A DNA stretch of 64,000 bases. Source: Casuarius casuarius (taxonomy: Eukaryota; Chordata; Aves; Casuariiformes; Casuariidae). The DNA lies in contig PTFA01000035.1 in assembly GCA_003342895.1 (NCBI GenBank), forward strand, positions 4,505,114-4,569,113, read 5' to 3'. The notes beneath the pieces were generated by a model. That model ran no database searches. It saw only the letters and a list, made by a program, of their open reading frames with translations, and was not told the DNA's origin. The position numbers and the translations under genes are program-made. This document shows positions 1 to 11,785 of the stretch, in pieces (within the stretch, counting starts at the first letter, position 1; every line of letters starts with the position of its first letter).

Positions 1-2529
1 ATTATTCTTTAAATAGCAACAGATACTGTCTACCTCTCCTTTTCCCTGAAGCTTGTCTGCTTTTTCTGAAATGCTGTTCTGTCTTCTTTGTTGTGGAAAT
101 TTTTGGCTTTTCTGAGAAAGCAGATTGTAAGAAAGGTCTTTTTAGAAATTATCGGTCTGTAGACAATCTTGCGATAATGCACGGCACAGCAGCAGTCGGG
201 GAATTAGTGTGAGGGGTTTAGGCAGAGGAAAGCATCTTTAATGCAATTCTAGGTAACTCAGATTCTGTCATTCCTTCCACCACACGGTGTCTGCATAGTG
301 GTGAGCAAAACCAATACCAGTGTCCTCAGTGACAATCACATGGAAGTTCTGAAATAAGGTTAAGAAGGGAATGATGAAGCTTACAGACGCTCTTTTTTTG
401 TCATCTTCTCCCCTTTTTAACCCTGATAAGCATACAGCTATTTAGAATAAGTGGTTAGGCTTAAATAAGATCCATGAAGTTATTTCATTGTTTACAACAT
501 CTCAGTCAGCTGATGAGATGTTAAACTTTTATCACAATTATAACCACCATACCAATGACAAATTCAGCACAGGTGTTAATTCACCTTGTTTACTAAAACT
601 ATGAAATCTGCAATTGGTGGGAGTTTAAAGAGGAAAATACCCGAAGGTAGTTCTTTCAGAAAGCAATCATTTGGGAATATTTAAACTGAACGACTTGTAT
701 GAAAGAGAGGATGAGCAAACATTTACATATTAAATAGTTGCAGTCACTAGCAGCACAGTAAGAGGGCTCATCTGCATTTAGGAGATTACAAGAGAATCAT
801 TTTTTACATAGATGAACTACAGTAAGTGCAAAGAAACAAGGACAGAATTTGCTGAACTTGGATGACAGGAATGGAGAGGGAAAAACCTAATTGTTTTTTA
901 AGCATTACAGTCAATATCATGAGATTTTTAGGAAAGCAGATGCTGACCAAGAAGTAAGAGTGAACTCTCACGACGTAAGCTTCCTTGTCTGTTCCAATGG
1001 CTGAAAACCCCTTCAGAAGCAAAAAAAGAAAACCTTGGTTCTAAGAGATTGCCAGCTGCACAGAACAACTAAACAAAAGGTCCTATTCACATAAAAATAA
1101 ATTATGTTGTCTAATTTATTAGGGTTTTTATTCTTCTTAATGGATGAACATTTTAAAGGTCTTATATCTTAAATTCTCTCTCACTCCAGGGTGCACGTGC
1201 CTTACAGAGAGAATTCTTCTTCTATTTTTAAGTCACACTCTGAGTATGGACACTTTGATTTTCGTTGAGATTCTGAAATTCCTGGGAATTGTGACTGAAT
1301 GACTGGGCTTATCATGAGATGGCATTCTTCTGCATGCACATCTATGTTCATAGCTAGCTAGCTAAAAACCACACTTATTTTAAGGTTTTACAATAGTGAA
1401 AAAGGCAATGGGATTGTAACTCTCCTAGCCATTCATAATGTATCCCATTAAATAAACATTATATTGACAATGTTACAGTGATGATGGACAAGAACAAATT
1501 ATTGTCATTTTGTTTACAAAAGATAATTAAGTTTCTTCTTTTCCTCTGAAAAGTATTCAGCTCTGATCACAAATATGAGAAAGGTTATTAAAAAATGTAG
1601 GACCTTGATCTATTAAAGGGCACTGTCTGGTTATGGGCACTTGGGGAACTCAGACTGCCTATTATTTATTTGACATTTGAAGGTGGATCTTTCACAGCTG
1701 TTTTAGAAGACTGGTAGCACTTCTTAGTTGGGAGAAGAGAGAGAGCTATGTACCAACCTGAAGTGTGAGCAGCTGGTAAAAGTACTGCTCAAGATATGGT
1801 GAGTCACATTTCAGAGACCGTTCTGCATAGAATGAGCAGTAATTCTGAGGCTTCGCAGGAGCAGTCTGCTAGGGGGATTAAGAGATAAGGAAGTAAAATA
1901 GGAAAGAAAAGAAAACCAGTATTTGTCCAATATTTGCTTTAAAATGAAGCTCTGCTGTAAAATGCAGCGGTTACCTGAATGAGTTTGTGTGGTACAGGTT
2001 GTGCTTATTCTTCCTATCTCATGCATCAACATCTGTAATGGAGGGTGTATTTGTGCCTGTGCAGCTCCCTCTTTTCAGAGATAGACCACCACATAAACTT
2101 TTGTAGGTGTAACTGAGGGGAATTTAGGACCGATTCCACAAAAGGTCTTGCAATGTTTTATCGTTTGACAGAAGGAGCCCAGGAGGGTTCCTTAATACAG
2201 GAGTCCTACATTTCTGTTTGAGAAATCAGCATGTATCGGAGCACCATGTGCACAGAAAGTCTGATATATCCAGACCATGTTGCACCTACTCAGCATAGTC
2301 TACAAACTTGGCTACGCATCTTGGATATAGGAAGGAAAAGGATCTGGATTTCTCACATGAATTTACAAAAAAAGGAGACAGTCACCTTTGCTCTACCATC
2401 ATTTCTTTCAGTGTCAAATGTGCTTTCTGGAAACCTTCAGGTTTCTTCAAGTGGAATAGTTACAGAAATTGTTTATGTGGCTTCAGTGAAAAACATCTAG
2501 GGATATGCAGGCACTTGAGAACCCTAATG

Positions 2530-2570
2530 TAAATATATATACATATATCCATACATGTAATATATATATG
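2530..2570. repeat. AT/AC-rich microsatellite
   Basis: Degenerate (TA)n with interspersed ACATATA and CCATACATG units over about 40 bases. It is imperfect, so it is probably an old simple repeat rather than a highly mutable one. Confidence 0.75.
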
Positions 2571-3224
2571 AAGAGATCTGCAGGCTTAGGAGTCTGGTGG
2601 TTCAGGAAATGTTTCAAGGAAGGTTGAGAAATTAACAGGTCTGGATTTAGGCCTAAACTAAAAACTAGTGAAGATTTAGATTATTTGGTTGTTTTGGGCT
2701 TCTAGTCCTAAGAAGCAATTCAGATGATGAGGTAATATTGTGTCGATATTTTTCCCTGGCTACGATTTAGGAAAGCACTTAAATAAGTGCTTAAGTTCCA
2801 TGAATTTCTATGCTTGCGCTCACATGTATACATATGGTTCTGTGCTTTTCTCCAATAAGAATTCCTTCAGTCTGGATTTCTTAATGTTTTTGGCTATGAT
2901 TTACAGATATAAAACGTTTTTACTGATTATTTTCTATACATACTCTGATTCAAATATAAAACAAATGTAAGTGACCTAAATTGTTTTGCTGTGGAACAAA
3001 AGTGATGTTTTTCACCAGGTTTTGATTTTGAGTATCACTATTCAAATAAGTACTAGCAGTCTGGAAAGTACCTATAAGTAGACCTTGTTGAATATTTTAA
3101 AATTAAAAATATAAGTATTTTTACAAATTTGTGAGAGAATTTTGGAAATATTTCAGAGCCTGCCAACATTTTGTTACTAAACTATTGATAAAATTGGGGG
3201 GTTTTTCCCTCCAAAAAAGTCAGT

Positions 3225-3252
3225 ATTTTTTAATCAGAATTTTTTAATCAGA
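3225..3252. repeat. Perfect 14-bp tandem duplication
   Basis: The unit ATTTTTTAATCAGA occurs twice head to tail without mismatch (3225-3238 and 3239-3252). This is typical of a small replication-slippage duplication. No function is implied. Confidence 0.85.
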
Positions 3253-3992
3253 TCAGTGTAAACACACATTTCTACTCTTTACCAGAAGGCAATCATTAGA
3301 GCTGGTTAGAGTTTTCCAGTGTTCAAATTCTCTAGCATATTTTTGTATTCCAGAATGTGCTTAAGCCTGTCTTTTGTTTTATTCTTGCCAGAACTGGAGA
3401 AAGGCCTTCATATGGCTATCAAGCATTCATCATCCTCTGACACTAGCAGACTGGTTCAGTTCCTACTATTGACCTACAGGTGAATGACACCATATCCAGC
3501 AGAGCCAGCTAAATACCTGCAAAAATTTTAATCATAGAAGTGATTGATGAATTTTGCCATTCTTCGGTCAATAGTTTATTCTCATGACTGGTTTTCAATA
3601 AACTCTACAGCTACCCTTAATCCTGCTATAATAACTAGATACAATCTATCAATTGCCAATGAGCCATTCAGGTCTAATAGTTCTCCATTTTAAGAGGAAA
3701 AATTGATAAGTATGGTCACCTTCAATCTTTAAACTCTTTTTTGAAGTTAAAAAAAAGGATGATTATGTTAACCCTTTTCATGACTTCTTACAGTCTTTGC
3801 AACACAGTTTGCCTAAGTTTGTTTTGGTGGAGCTGGGGCAGTAACACTGCTTGGCAGCTTATCACAAGCTGTCAGCAGATGGTGCTAGTTTGAGACAGAG
3901 GTTAGGATCTTTCAAGTCAGCCCGTTTGTAAATAGCAGGACTGTATACGTCTAATTAATATTACCTTCCCCAGAAAGCTGTACGCTGATCTG

Positions 3993-4021
3993 TTATATAC
4001 CAGTAATCTACTGGTATATAA
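3993..4021. repeat. Perfect 13-bp inverted repeat with 3-nt loop
   Basis: The left arm TTATATACCAGTA (3993-4005) and the right arm TACTGGTATATAA (4009-4021) are exact reverse complements around the loop ATC. The outer halves are AT-rich, so cruciform extrusion is conceivable. It is much too short to be a microRNA precursor, and I see no target-site duplication around it. Confidence 0.85.
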
Positions 4022-4243
4022 AACTGAATCCTACTTTTGTATGTAGTTGTCCTCTCTGTTCCCAAACCTGTTCCTGACCAAGAGAAGGTGATTCACAGTT
4101 CTATTTGACTTGCAACAGACCGTTGTTTTTTTGCAAATGTCAGTGATGACTCTCATTTAACCATACCTTTTGTTATCTGAGACACTATTTTTTTTCACAC
4201 TCAAATTTTGTTTCTCCTGTAGAAGTTCAGGAAGAACCACTTT

Positions 4244-4264
4244 GGGGGCGGGGGGGGGAGGGGG
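4244..4264 (+). repeat. G-run tract, possible G-quadruplex
   Basis: The plus strand has G runs of 5, 9 and 5 separated by single C and A bases. The run of nine can be split into two G tracts, so the stretch satisfies the simple rule of four G3+ tracts with loops of 1-7. Whether it folds in vivo is unknown. Confidence 0.6.
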
Positions 4265-7200
4265 AGATTCTTACGCAATTTCATGACAATACTTCAGTGT
4301 TGTCGTAATTATAGATTCAAAGATTATTGACCTCTGTTTATAAAATGGTGCATAGCTTGAATGGAGAGAAGTAGACTGCTGGACAGAATTCCCTAGGGAG
4401 TCACATTTACTCCTTTTTGTATGCTTTTAGCTCCTATTCGTATGCTTTATTTTAACTCTTCTTTTACAGGTTATTTTTAATATGGATATGCATATAGTTC
4501 AATAGATAGAGAGAAAAGGAATGTTCAGACTGAAATGATGGATTTGAATTAATGGGAAATTGTAATAGATTTAGTGTTTCAATGAATGTGGGTTTTTTGT
4601 TCGTAACTAATATTTATTTAGTCAAAAGTGTGTTCCAAGTACACAAAGAAAGCTAACTTAGTTTTATATATATCCAGAATAGAAGAGTGGTTCCATAAAA
4701 ACAAAGTAAGGTCACTCAGATGGATGTAACTTGTTGTTAAGTGAGTTAAGTTTATACATTTTGGATAGTTACATTATGCTCTGACTGAATAATTTAAAAG
4801 CAACAAGTGACTTAGAACTATTAGCACAGAAAAACTTTTGAAAAGTTTTGAAGTGTAAGCATATTTGTGAAAGGATATGACCAGCTCTTTGAGTTACCCT
4901 TTTTCATGGGAAGAGAGAATAGATGGGCAAAGTGGCAAAACTATCATTATGTCCCTGCAAACGTGCAGATAGGAATGTGTTCGACAGCATAGCTTCCTAG
5001 TCTTGGTATGCTAACATCTGCTTTGAACAACGACTGCAGAGGATGGTTCCCAGAATGCAAAGTGCTATTGCAGGTCCACATCCCTTTCTGTGATAATGTT
5101 GTGCCTGCACGGGGTCAAGAGTAGGGAGCAATACAAGAGACCAAAGTTCAATGTCTGTCTCGGGAACTGTGTGCAGTTTGCAGATCTATATTCTGTGAAA
5201 TAACTAGCTGTGAGTTGTTCCCTCTTCCACAGTTTCTTTTCTTCTCTGTACAGTCATGAATATTGGTTAGAGTTTATGCTCATCGTTGTCCAATGAGGAA
5301 AAGATTCAGCAATTTCCAAACCTAATTTCTCCAAATGAAGTAAAAGAATTTCCTTTTTCTTTATATAGTAGGCATTCCAGTGTGAGACTCATCTCTTCTG
5401 CATTCTTTCTGAAAGTTTACATTTTTAACAAATCTCTGCCATCTTCCTCCAACTTTCTTGATATTAACTTGATATAAACCCTTAAAACCTTATTCCTAAT
5501 TGCTGAGGGACTGCCTCTGTGCCTTTAAGATATATTGATATTTATAGTTTTATTACTTCTCTACTTGAATAATGTAGTTTTCTCCTAACTGATCTGCCAG
5601 ACACCTCTGTGAAAATATTTTAATTAATACAAAATGCCACTGTTGTAGTTATTATGTACTTGAAAAGCTGAAGTCATGTTACTGCTGTTCTGAAATCTTT
5701 TATATTGACTTGTAGCTCAAGCTTTTTTTGATTTTATGGTTTTTCACTTGACTTACAAAAGGCACCTTGTTGGACCTTGAGGCTTCAGATTTGCATGATT
5801 TATCCTACCTTTTTACTCTCAATCATGTTTTATTCTCAGCTTCACTTCCATGTTTTCCACTGAGGTGCAGTTCTGACTTGATGTGATGGGTACAGTATCA
5901 GATCTGCAGTTATCTTATGCTCCCATATTTAGAACCATCTTTAATGTGGAGCAGACTATATTATCATCTCAATTATAGCAGGGCCAATCCAGTGTAATTT
6001 CACTGTTTTTTATGTTGCTTGGAAATGATTTTCGTTAGTTATATATCAAATTGGCCATTTGGAAAGAGTTTATCATTTTTATTGCTATTGCATTTGTATA
6101 TTGATTTGTTCCTATAAAGTGATGTGTTTGTCATGAAATGTGCAATATCCCACATACTGTGGAAGGTCATAAACATTTGTAAAGTGCTTAGACCAAATGT
6201 AGCTAATCTTGGGAGTATATCATAGTTCTTTATCTCAACACAAAACCAATTTGATTTCCTTCTGCACAACTGAGCTTTGCAACAACCACAAAATGTTGGT
6301 AGTACACAGGCTCTTCCTGTTTGATCTGTGGACAGCTGGCGTGCTAATATGGGGCTGGCTCTCTTCTTACATTGCCTGTTGAACTGCCGTGAAATGGCTG
6401 AAAGTTTATGGAACATTTTCCTCATGTTCCTTTTCCATGGGAATGTTTGCTGGGGTTTGGTGCACAGATGGAAAAGAAGAGGTAATTCATGAGATGATTG
6501 CAAAAGCTCCATGAAGGATAGTTCCTTCAGTGCTCAAGATAATGAGCACCGAGTGTTTCTTAGCTTAATGTGATTCTCATTAGCATTAACTGAAAGTTCC
6601 AAAACATAAAATAGATTTCATATCCCAGGAAAAAAATAATAATCAAAATGTCAGCAGTTTTTCATTCTCTTTCCGAGAAGTCCAATTCTTTCTTTTTATC
6701 AAATAGAAATCCAGTAATCTGTTGTGCATTCAAATATTTATTCTCAGAAATGGACAATAGGGATTTTAGGGAAAAACAGAGAATCAGTAAAATCCCCATC
6801 TGCCAGAAATAGGGAGTCTAGGTGAGTCTCCTGACCTACTGAGTGCCTGTGTGAGCCATGGATTTAATGAGAGGAAAGAGCTAAGGGGCCCTTCTTCCCT
6901 AAACGTGGCCTTGTTTGTTCCACCAGAGTGCATAACACTCTGTCTGTCCAATCGTCTGTCCAACCCAGCCAGCCAAGAGCTGCATCTGACATCTAGGAGG
7001 TCTAAGCCAACCTTAACTACAGCTCTTACTAACAGCTCAATTCTAAGAAGAAACCTGATGCAGCATTGTCATTATTGTTAACATGAAATGAAGCAGGATG
7101 GCATAGGACAGAAGCCGGAAAATATAAACTTGACCACAGGATTGTCCTCTAAACTGTTTAAACCCTCCTCACCCTATCCTTTAATTCACAGCATTCAAAT

Positions 7201-8044
7201 GTGACTTACGAAAAACATTAAAAGTAATGCTCTTAGGCTTTGCTAAATAAAGCAGTGATGTTGTTATACCATTTAGTACATACTCTTACTTAGGCACTAC
7301 CAAATTCTTTCTTCTCGTACATTTAACTCTCACTAAGTTAGGGGAAAATCCTGTTTTCTATAAACAGAATACGTTTCCTATGTTTCTTGATGTTTTGGAC
7401 AAAGCTGAAGAGAAAACTTAAATGGGATATTGACTGCTACTCAAATTTGTTTTCCAGAATTGTTCGAAGCAAGGAAACTTATCATAACCATTTGAATGAT
7501 CTAAATGCTTGGACAGACCCAGTATGCAATACTGTATGATTTCGTATTACCCTCACACACCTGATGCTTTAAACATGTCTTCATTCATAGGAAGAACACC
7601 TTCCGTGGTTTTAGTGCTGGCATACATACTATTCTCGTTCAGTTTGAACAAGAGTCATTTGATTCATCTCTATGTCCCCTTCAAGAAGTCTTCAACCCAA
7701 TGGTCAGTTTTACTCAGGTTAAGGGTCAGTCTCAAAAATAAATAAGTTTTATAAGTACCATAAATAGAAGTGGGTAGACAGAGGCAATAGATTTGTCAGT
7801 TCTGTAACTGCAGGAAAAGCCATAGCATGGACATATCCTTTAGTGTGAAAAAATTCTACAGAAACAATACTATATATTCATAGCTCAACTGTAGGTAGTA
7901 CTTCAGGCAGAGCTTTCATTTTCTTAGAAAAAGAGAATAATAATCAGACATCTATAGTGAAAGGAATTTCAAAAAAGAGGTCTTGGATTGTGGTATTTGT
8001 ATGACTAACTCAGAAATGAGGGAAGAAAAAAGCTAACAAAATGT

Positions 8045-8133
8045 TCATAGAATAATTAGGTTGGAAGGGACATCTCAAAGATATCTGATCCAACTCCCTC
8101 TCAGAGCAGGGCCAACTTTTAAGTTCAGTAGAT
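8045..8133 (-). mobile_element. CR1 LINE, severely 5'-truncated 3' end
   Basis: Read on the plus strand, this begins with TTCATAGAATAATTAGG and TTGGAAGGGACATCTCAAAG. That is the reverse complement of the CR1 3' terminus with its ATTCTATGA-type end. It continues through a diverged version of the CR1 3' untranslated region to about 8133. The element therefore lies on the minus strand and retains only about 90 bases, as expected for CR1, whose copies are nearly always truncated at the 5' end. It has no coding capacity. It abuts another LINE fragment of opposite orientation. Confidence 0.8.
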
Positions 8134-8560
8134 GATAAGAGACAGAAAAGCATTCTAAGGTGATTCTATATTAACAGGGCTTATGTAGATTAGAGAAGGT
8201 GCTTCTCTTTAAAAGTCATTGTGGATGGACATGGCATTGGCCTATCTGCATGACTGAGGATCATGAGACTCATAGAGAAGATCCTTTCTATGGGTCACGA
8301 AATGATAGAGATCTGTAAAACCATGAAGGCTGGAGAAGGTAAATAGAGAAAGAGTATTCCTAATTACACAAGAGCTAAGGGGGACCCACTGAAATTATCA
8401 GGCAAATTTAAAACAAACAAAGGAAGTTTCTTTTCAACTGATGCAAACTTCACTTGGAATTCATTTTCAGAGGAAATCGTGGAAGTCAACATAAAAATGA
8501 GTTCCAAAAGGGTTAGATATCTTCTTCGATAGTTGCTAAACATGATACAATCTCCAGCTC
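8134..8560 (+). mobile_element. Old CR1-type (CR1/L3-like) LINE fragment
   Basis: The core at about 8225-8545 reads like the conserved 3' part of sauropsid CR1-type LINEs. Recognisable blocks in order are GAGAAGATCCTTTCTATGGG, a TGAAGGCTGGAGAAGGTAAA block, ACACAAGAGCTAAGG, AAATTTAAAACAAACAAAGG, CTTGGAATTCATTTTCAG, AGGAAATCGTGGAAGTC and AAAAGGGTTAGATATC. The orientation is plus. The copy is heavily substituted with small gaps, so it is ancient. The left edge (8134) is uncertain; the match is convincing only from about 8225. Similarity may extend weakly toward 8640. No open reverse-transcriptase frame remains. The family name is recalled from pattern, not from a database search. Confidence 0.6.
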
Positions 8561-9987
8561 AGAAAAAAAGTAATATTTTTAAACATTTTCATTTTGCTGA
8601 GCATTGGAAGCAGAGAGGGCTAATTTAGCTGAGGGGTCATGTTTACTTTCTTTTCCCCTAACCATGAGTTACTCACCTCTGGGCCTTAGCCCACTTTCCC
8701 ACTTTAGTATTTTGTACATTTTTATGACACTAGACTTCTGCTAGTTAAAGAAGTACTTTTTTTGTTAGTTTCTTCTTTAAAGATTAACAATGAGTTTAAA
8801 GACTGCTGAATCTGTCAAGATGATCAGAATTTAAGTGCACCATTTAAAAGAGACAAACTATTTTGAATGATTACATTAGAAGAGGAAAGGGCCAGAAGCC
8901 AAATGGCAGTAATGAAATGTAGAATATCACTTCAGGATGTCGGAGAATGAAAAATTCTCCATTTCTCCTACCTAATTTTTCAACTCTTTCTGATGACACT
9001 GTAGTCTAAATTTCAAAAAAGGACTGAAGGGCAAAAAAGATTTCGATCCTTGAAAGTAACCTTACATATTCAAATGCCATTTGAAAAGATCAGCATACCC
9101 TTTGTTTGGTTATCTGTATTTGAAGCCTTTAACCTCAGCTGGCATTGCACCAAAATGTGCGTAGTTCTTTGCAAAATCAGCTTAATATTTTGCAATAAGC
9201 TTATCTTGCTTTGTTATCCACAAGCTCCTCAAATTCACATGAGTTTGATCACAGCTCTTTGTAGCGTAAAGGTCTAGGTTACCATCCAGATGCTTTCTGT
9301 TTGAAATGCAGTTTACAGCTTGTGAATGAGAAGAGTATGTACCACATAAGTGCTAGGAAGACCTTGTCTTCAGGGTTCAGATGGATGAAGATAACAAAAG
9401 GTTGCACCATGGTCACATGCCCAGAATTTGGTTCAACAGGCTCTGACTGTTAAATGCAGTATATATTTTTCTTTTCATGTGTTTTTAATGGCTTCTTATT
9501 GAGGTTTCATACTGTCTAATCATATCACATTCTAAACAAGATGAAATGCAATTCACTTTTTTTCTGTCTCTAACTAAATTAACAGTGGAGAAGAGGTATG
9601 GAAAATACTCTACTGAAAAGCTTAGCTACCTTCATCTTCTCTTTGCTTTTTCTTAAGCTTTTTGCAAGGTTTCTTTTGGCTTTGCCAATAACTGAACAGC
9701 TTGCTGCCTTGAGCCATTTCCTCAGGGAGTTTTCTGTCTTTTGCACTGCCATTTATCATTATTACTTTCTTTATTTGCAGTTTCTTTTGCAATTTCTTTT
9801 TCTGTTCCATTTGTTCATTATCTCTTTGGTTTAGGGTGTTTCCTTTCATTTTCAATTTATTCTCATTTGGAGTTACACTCTAGTTTTAATCATCTTTGCC
9901 ATATGTAGCAATATTTCATGATAATCATTCTCTTTTGTTTTTGAAGACCATTCACATTAATCCTCCTATCCCAAGTGGTTAACTAGG

Positions 9988-10021
9988 CTTTTGATCACTT
10001 GTATAAATAAGTGATCAAAAG
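9988..10021. repeat. Perfect 13-bp inverted repeat with 8-nt loop
   Basis: CTTTTGATCACTT (9988-10000) and AAGTGATCAAAAG (10009-10021) are exact reverse complements around the loop GTATAAAT. Pieces of the right arm recur just downstream (TAGATCAAAAG, then AAATAAGTGATAAATAG). The right arm therefore seems to have been partly duplicated in direct orientation, as template-switching replication can produce. Confidence 0.85.
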
Positions 10022-10842
10022 TAGATCAAAAGTAAATAAGTGATAAATAGGTACTATATACTTTTTATTTTATATTTCACTGTCTGTAATGTTCACTTTT
10101 TATTAGTTTCGCTGTATAACTTTGTTTTATTTTGTTATCTCCTTCTGTGCCTGATTATTCTAACCTTCCCTCTTGCATGCTCAGTCACCTTTAAAAATCC
10201 ACCAAGTAAAATTACTGACCTGTAGCTTTTTTAAAAAAAATATATCCCAGATGGTAGCCAATTATAAACTCTGAAGTTGGCAGCTGTTAACATGACCACA
10301 GTGCCTTCTGCTGTTGTCTGCAGTTTGACACCTATAAGCACAGACTGATTTGTCAAACAGGTCAGTCATTTACACATGCAGGCAAATACACACTTAGTGA
10401 AAATACTGCTTAAAGATAGATACATAAAAGCTTTCTGGAGATCTGATGGACATGTCCAAAGTTTTTAAGGTTTAGACAGCAGTTTTTGAAATGTTCAATG
10501 GAAGAATAGTTTTTACAAAGAACTTTATTGCTGCTAGCCTATATGTTATTAAATTATATGAACAAGGATCTCCAAATATTTAGGTAGTATTCTAGAACTT
10601 AATGAGAATAGTGAGTTTGGTAGCCTTCTCACAAACTGGTTGTGCAGTAGCTGCACTATTATTGGTACATGAGATAAGTAGTTTTAAGCTGTTTGGCTCA
10701 GATAGTGGAGTACTCATCATATAGGAACTGCCATCACATCTTCTGAGTGGCAGTGTAAGCAAACATGATTTTGTGTCTCACTTTTATCCTTTATTGTCTC
10801 CACTTGCTTTGTCCCACATTGGTGCCTTATTTTTTCTTTTTT

Positions 10843-10882
10843 GGGGTGGGGGGTGGGAGGGAAGGGAGTAGGGTGTGGTGGG
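10843..10882 (+). repeat. G-quadruplex-prone tract
   Basis: Seven G runs of three or more (lengths 4, 6, 3, 3, 3, 3 and 3) lie within 40 bases on the plus strand, with loops of 1 to 6 bases. It satisfies the standard four-tract rule several times over. It is the strongest G4 candidate of the window. It follows a T-rich stretch and has no visible promoter or exon next to it. Confidence 0.75.
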
Positions 10883-11640
10883 AAACTGAGTCTTTCAAAA
10901 GTATTTGGGTTAAATCATCCAGTAAGTGATTCTAAAGATTTCCAGATTTTATGCTCAATTGTGCAAGATTAATTTAGATTCCTTTGATTTTGCTTCTTCC
11001 CAGAATTTCTATCTTTTCTCTCTGGGTTCCTCATTTCCTGTTAGTTTCTCTTCAAATTACATGCGAGTAGGCACCTTTATATTTTTTACTTCTAGCCAGA
11101 CCAGGTAATATTACAATCAAGGTAGTTTTACCTTTTCTCTCTCTATTTCGGCAGAATTTCACTGTTGCATTGGATGCAGTGGTCTAGTACATCTGGAAAT
11201 ATGCCTTTCTCTGACTGCATTTTCTCCCTGACTGATTGAAGGTCCTGTTTTCAGTTTGATTAGAAAAGATTAGTAGATGGGGAAAACATTTGAATTGGAA
11301 TTGTTAGTGATACAGAAGTAGAAGAGTTTGATAAAAGAGGATCAGTGGTTTATTTTAATTTTCTTTAAATGAAGGCAAGGTGACAAATCACTTTTATTTG
11401 TATTAGAATACCCAGTTATTTAATTCTGAGCCTGTCAGCAATGAGTTTTTAGAACTGTGGGTGACCAGTGATATGAGGAACACTAATAAAATGTTACATT
11501 ATGATGAAAACTGTAGTGGTTGACATGCAGTTGACATATTCTGAAGGAGTTGCTAAACTCCAAAGGAAATTTGATACGCTGTACCATAATTATTACATCA
11601 GTGCTTCTTAGTATGAAGCCTGTTGTCAACATTTCAAGTC

Positions 11641-11785
11641 CATACTTAGATACCTAAATGAATAGCCGAACTTTCAAAGGCATTCACAGTCTTTTCTACT
11701 TGTTTCATCACGGTAATTTACAATATCTAGCTTTAAGCATATGAATAATCCTGTTGACTTCAGTTCTCCTTTGAGTCAATGAGGA
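11641..11785. repeat. Possible relics of old sauropsid interspersed repeats
   Basis: Two short blocks resemble dispersed repeats common in reptile genomes. One, around 11641-11690, has TTAGATACCTAAATGAATAG followed by a CTTTCAAAGGC block. The other, around 11731-11785, has TAAGCATATGAATAATCCTG and then GTTGACTTCAG and GTCAATGAGG. Both are short and diverged. I am not sure of family or borders, and chance resemblance is possible. Confidence 0.3.

Larger units (their letters stand above)
1..8044. other. Unique AT-rich non-coding DNA, no recognised gene
   Basis: I see no recognisable exon series, RNA gene or promoter here. The stretch holds small items only: a (TAGC)n run at 1351-1364, an AT-rich microsatellite at 2530-2570, a perfect 14-bp tandem pair at 3225-3252, a perfect 13-bp hairpin at 3993-4021 and a G-run tract at 4244-4264. 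A 157-codon ATG-started frame lies on the minus strand at 6039-6512; it matches no family I know and is treated as a finding. CpG dinucleotides are scattered and sparse, which argues against a CpG-island promoter. The stretch could be intergenic or intronic; the sequence alone does not decide. Confidence 0.7.
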
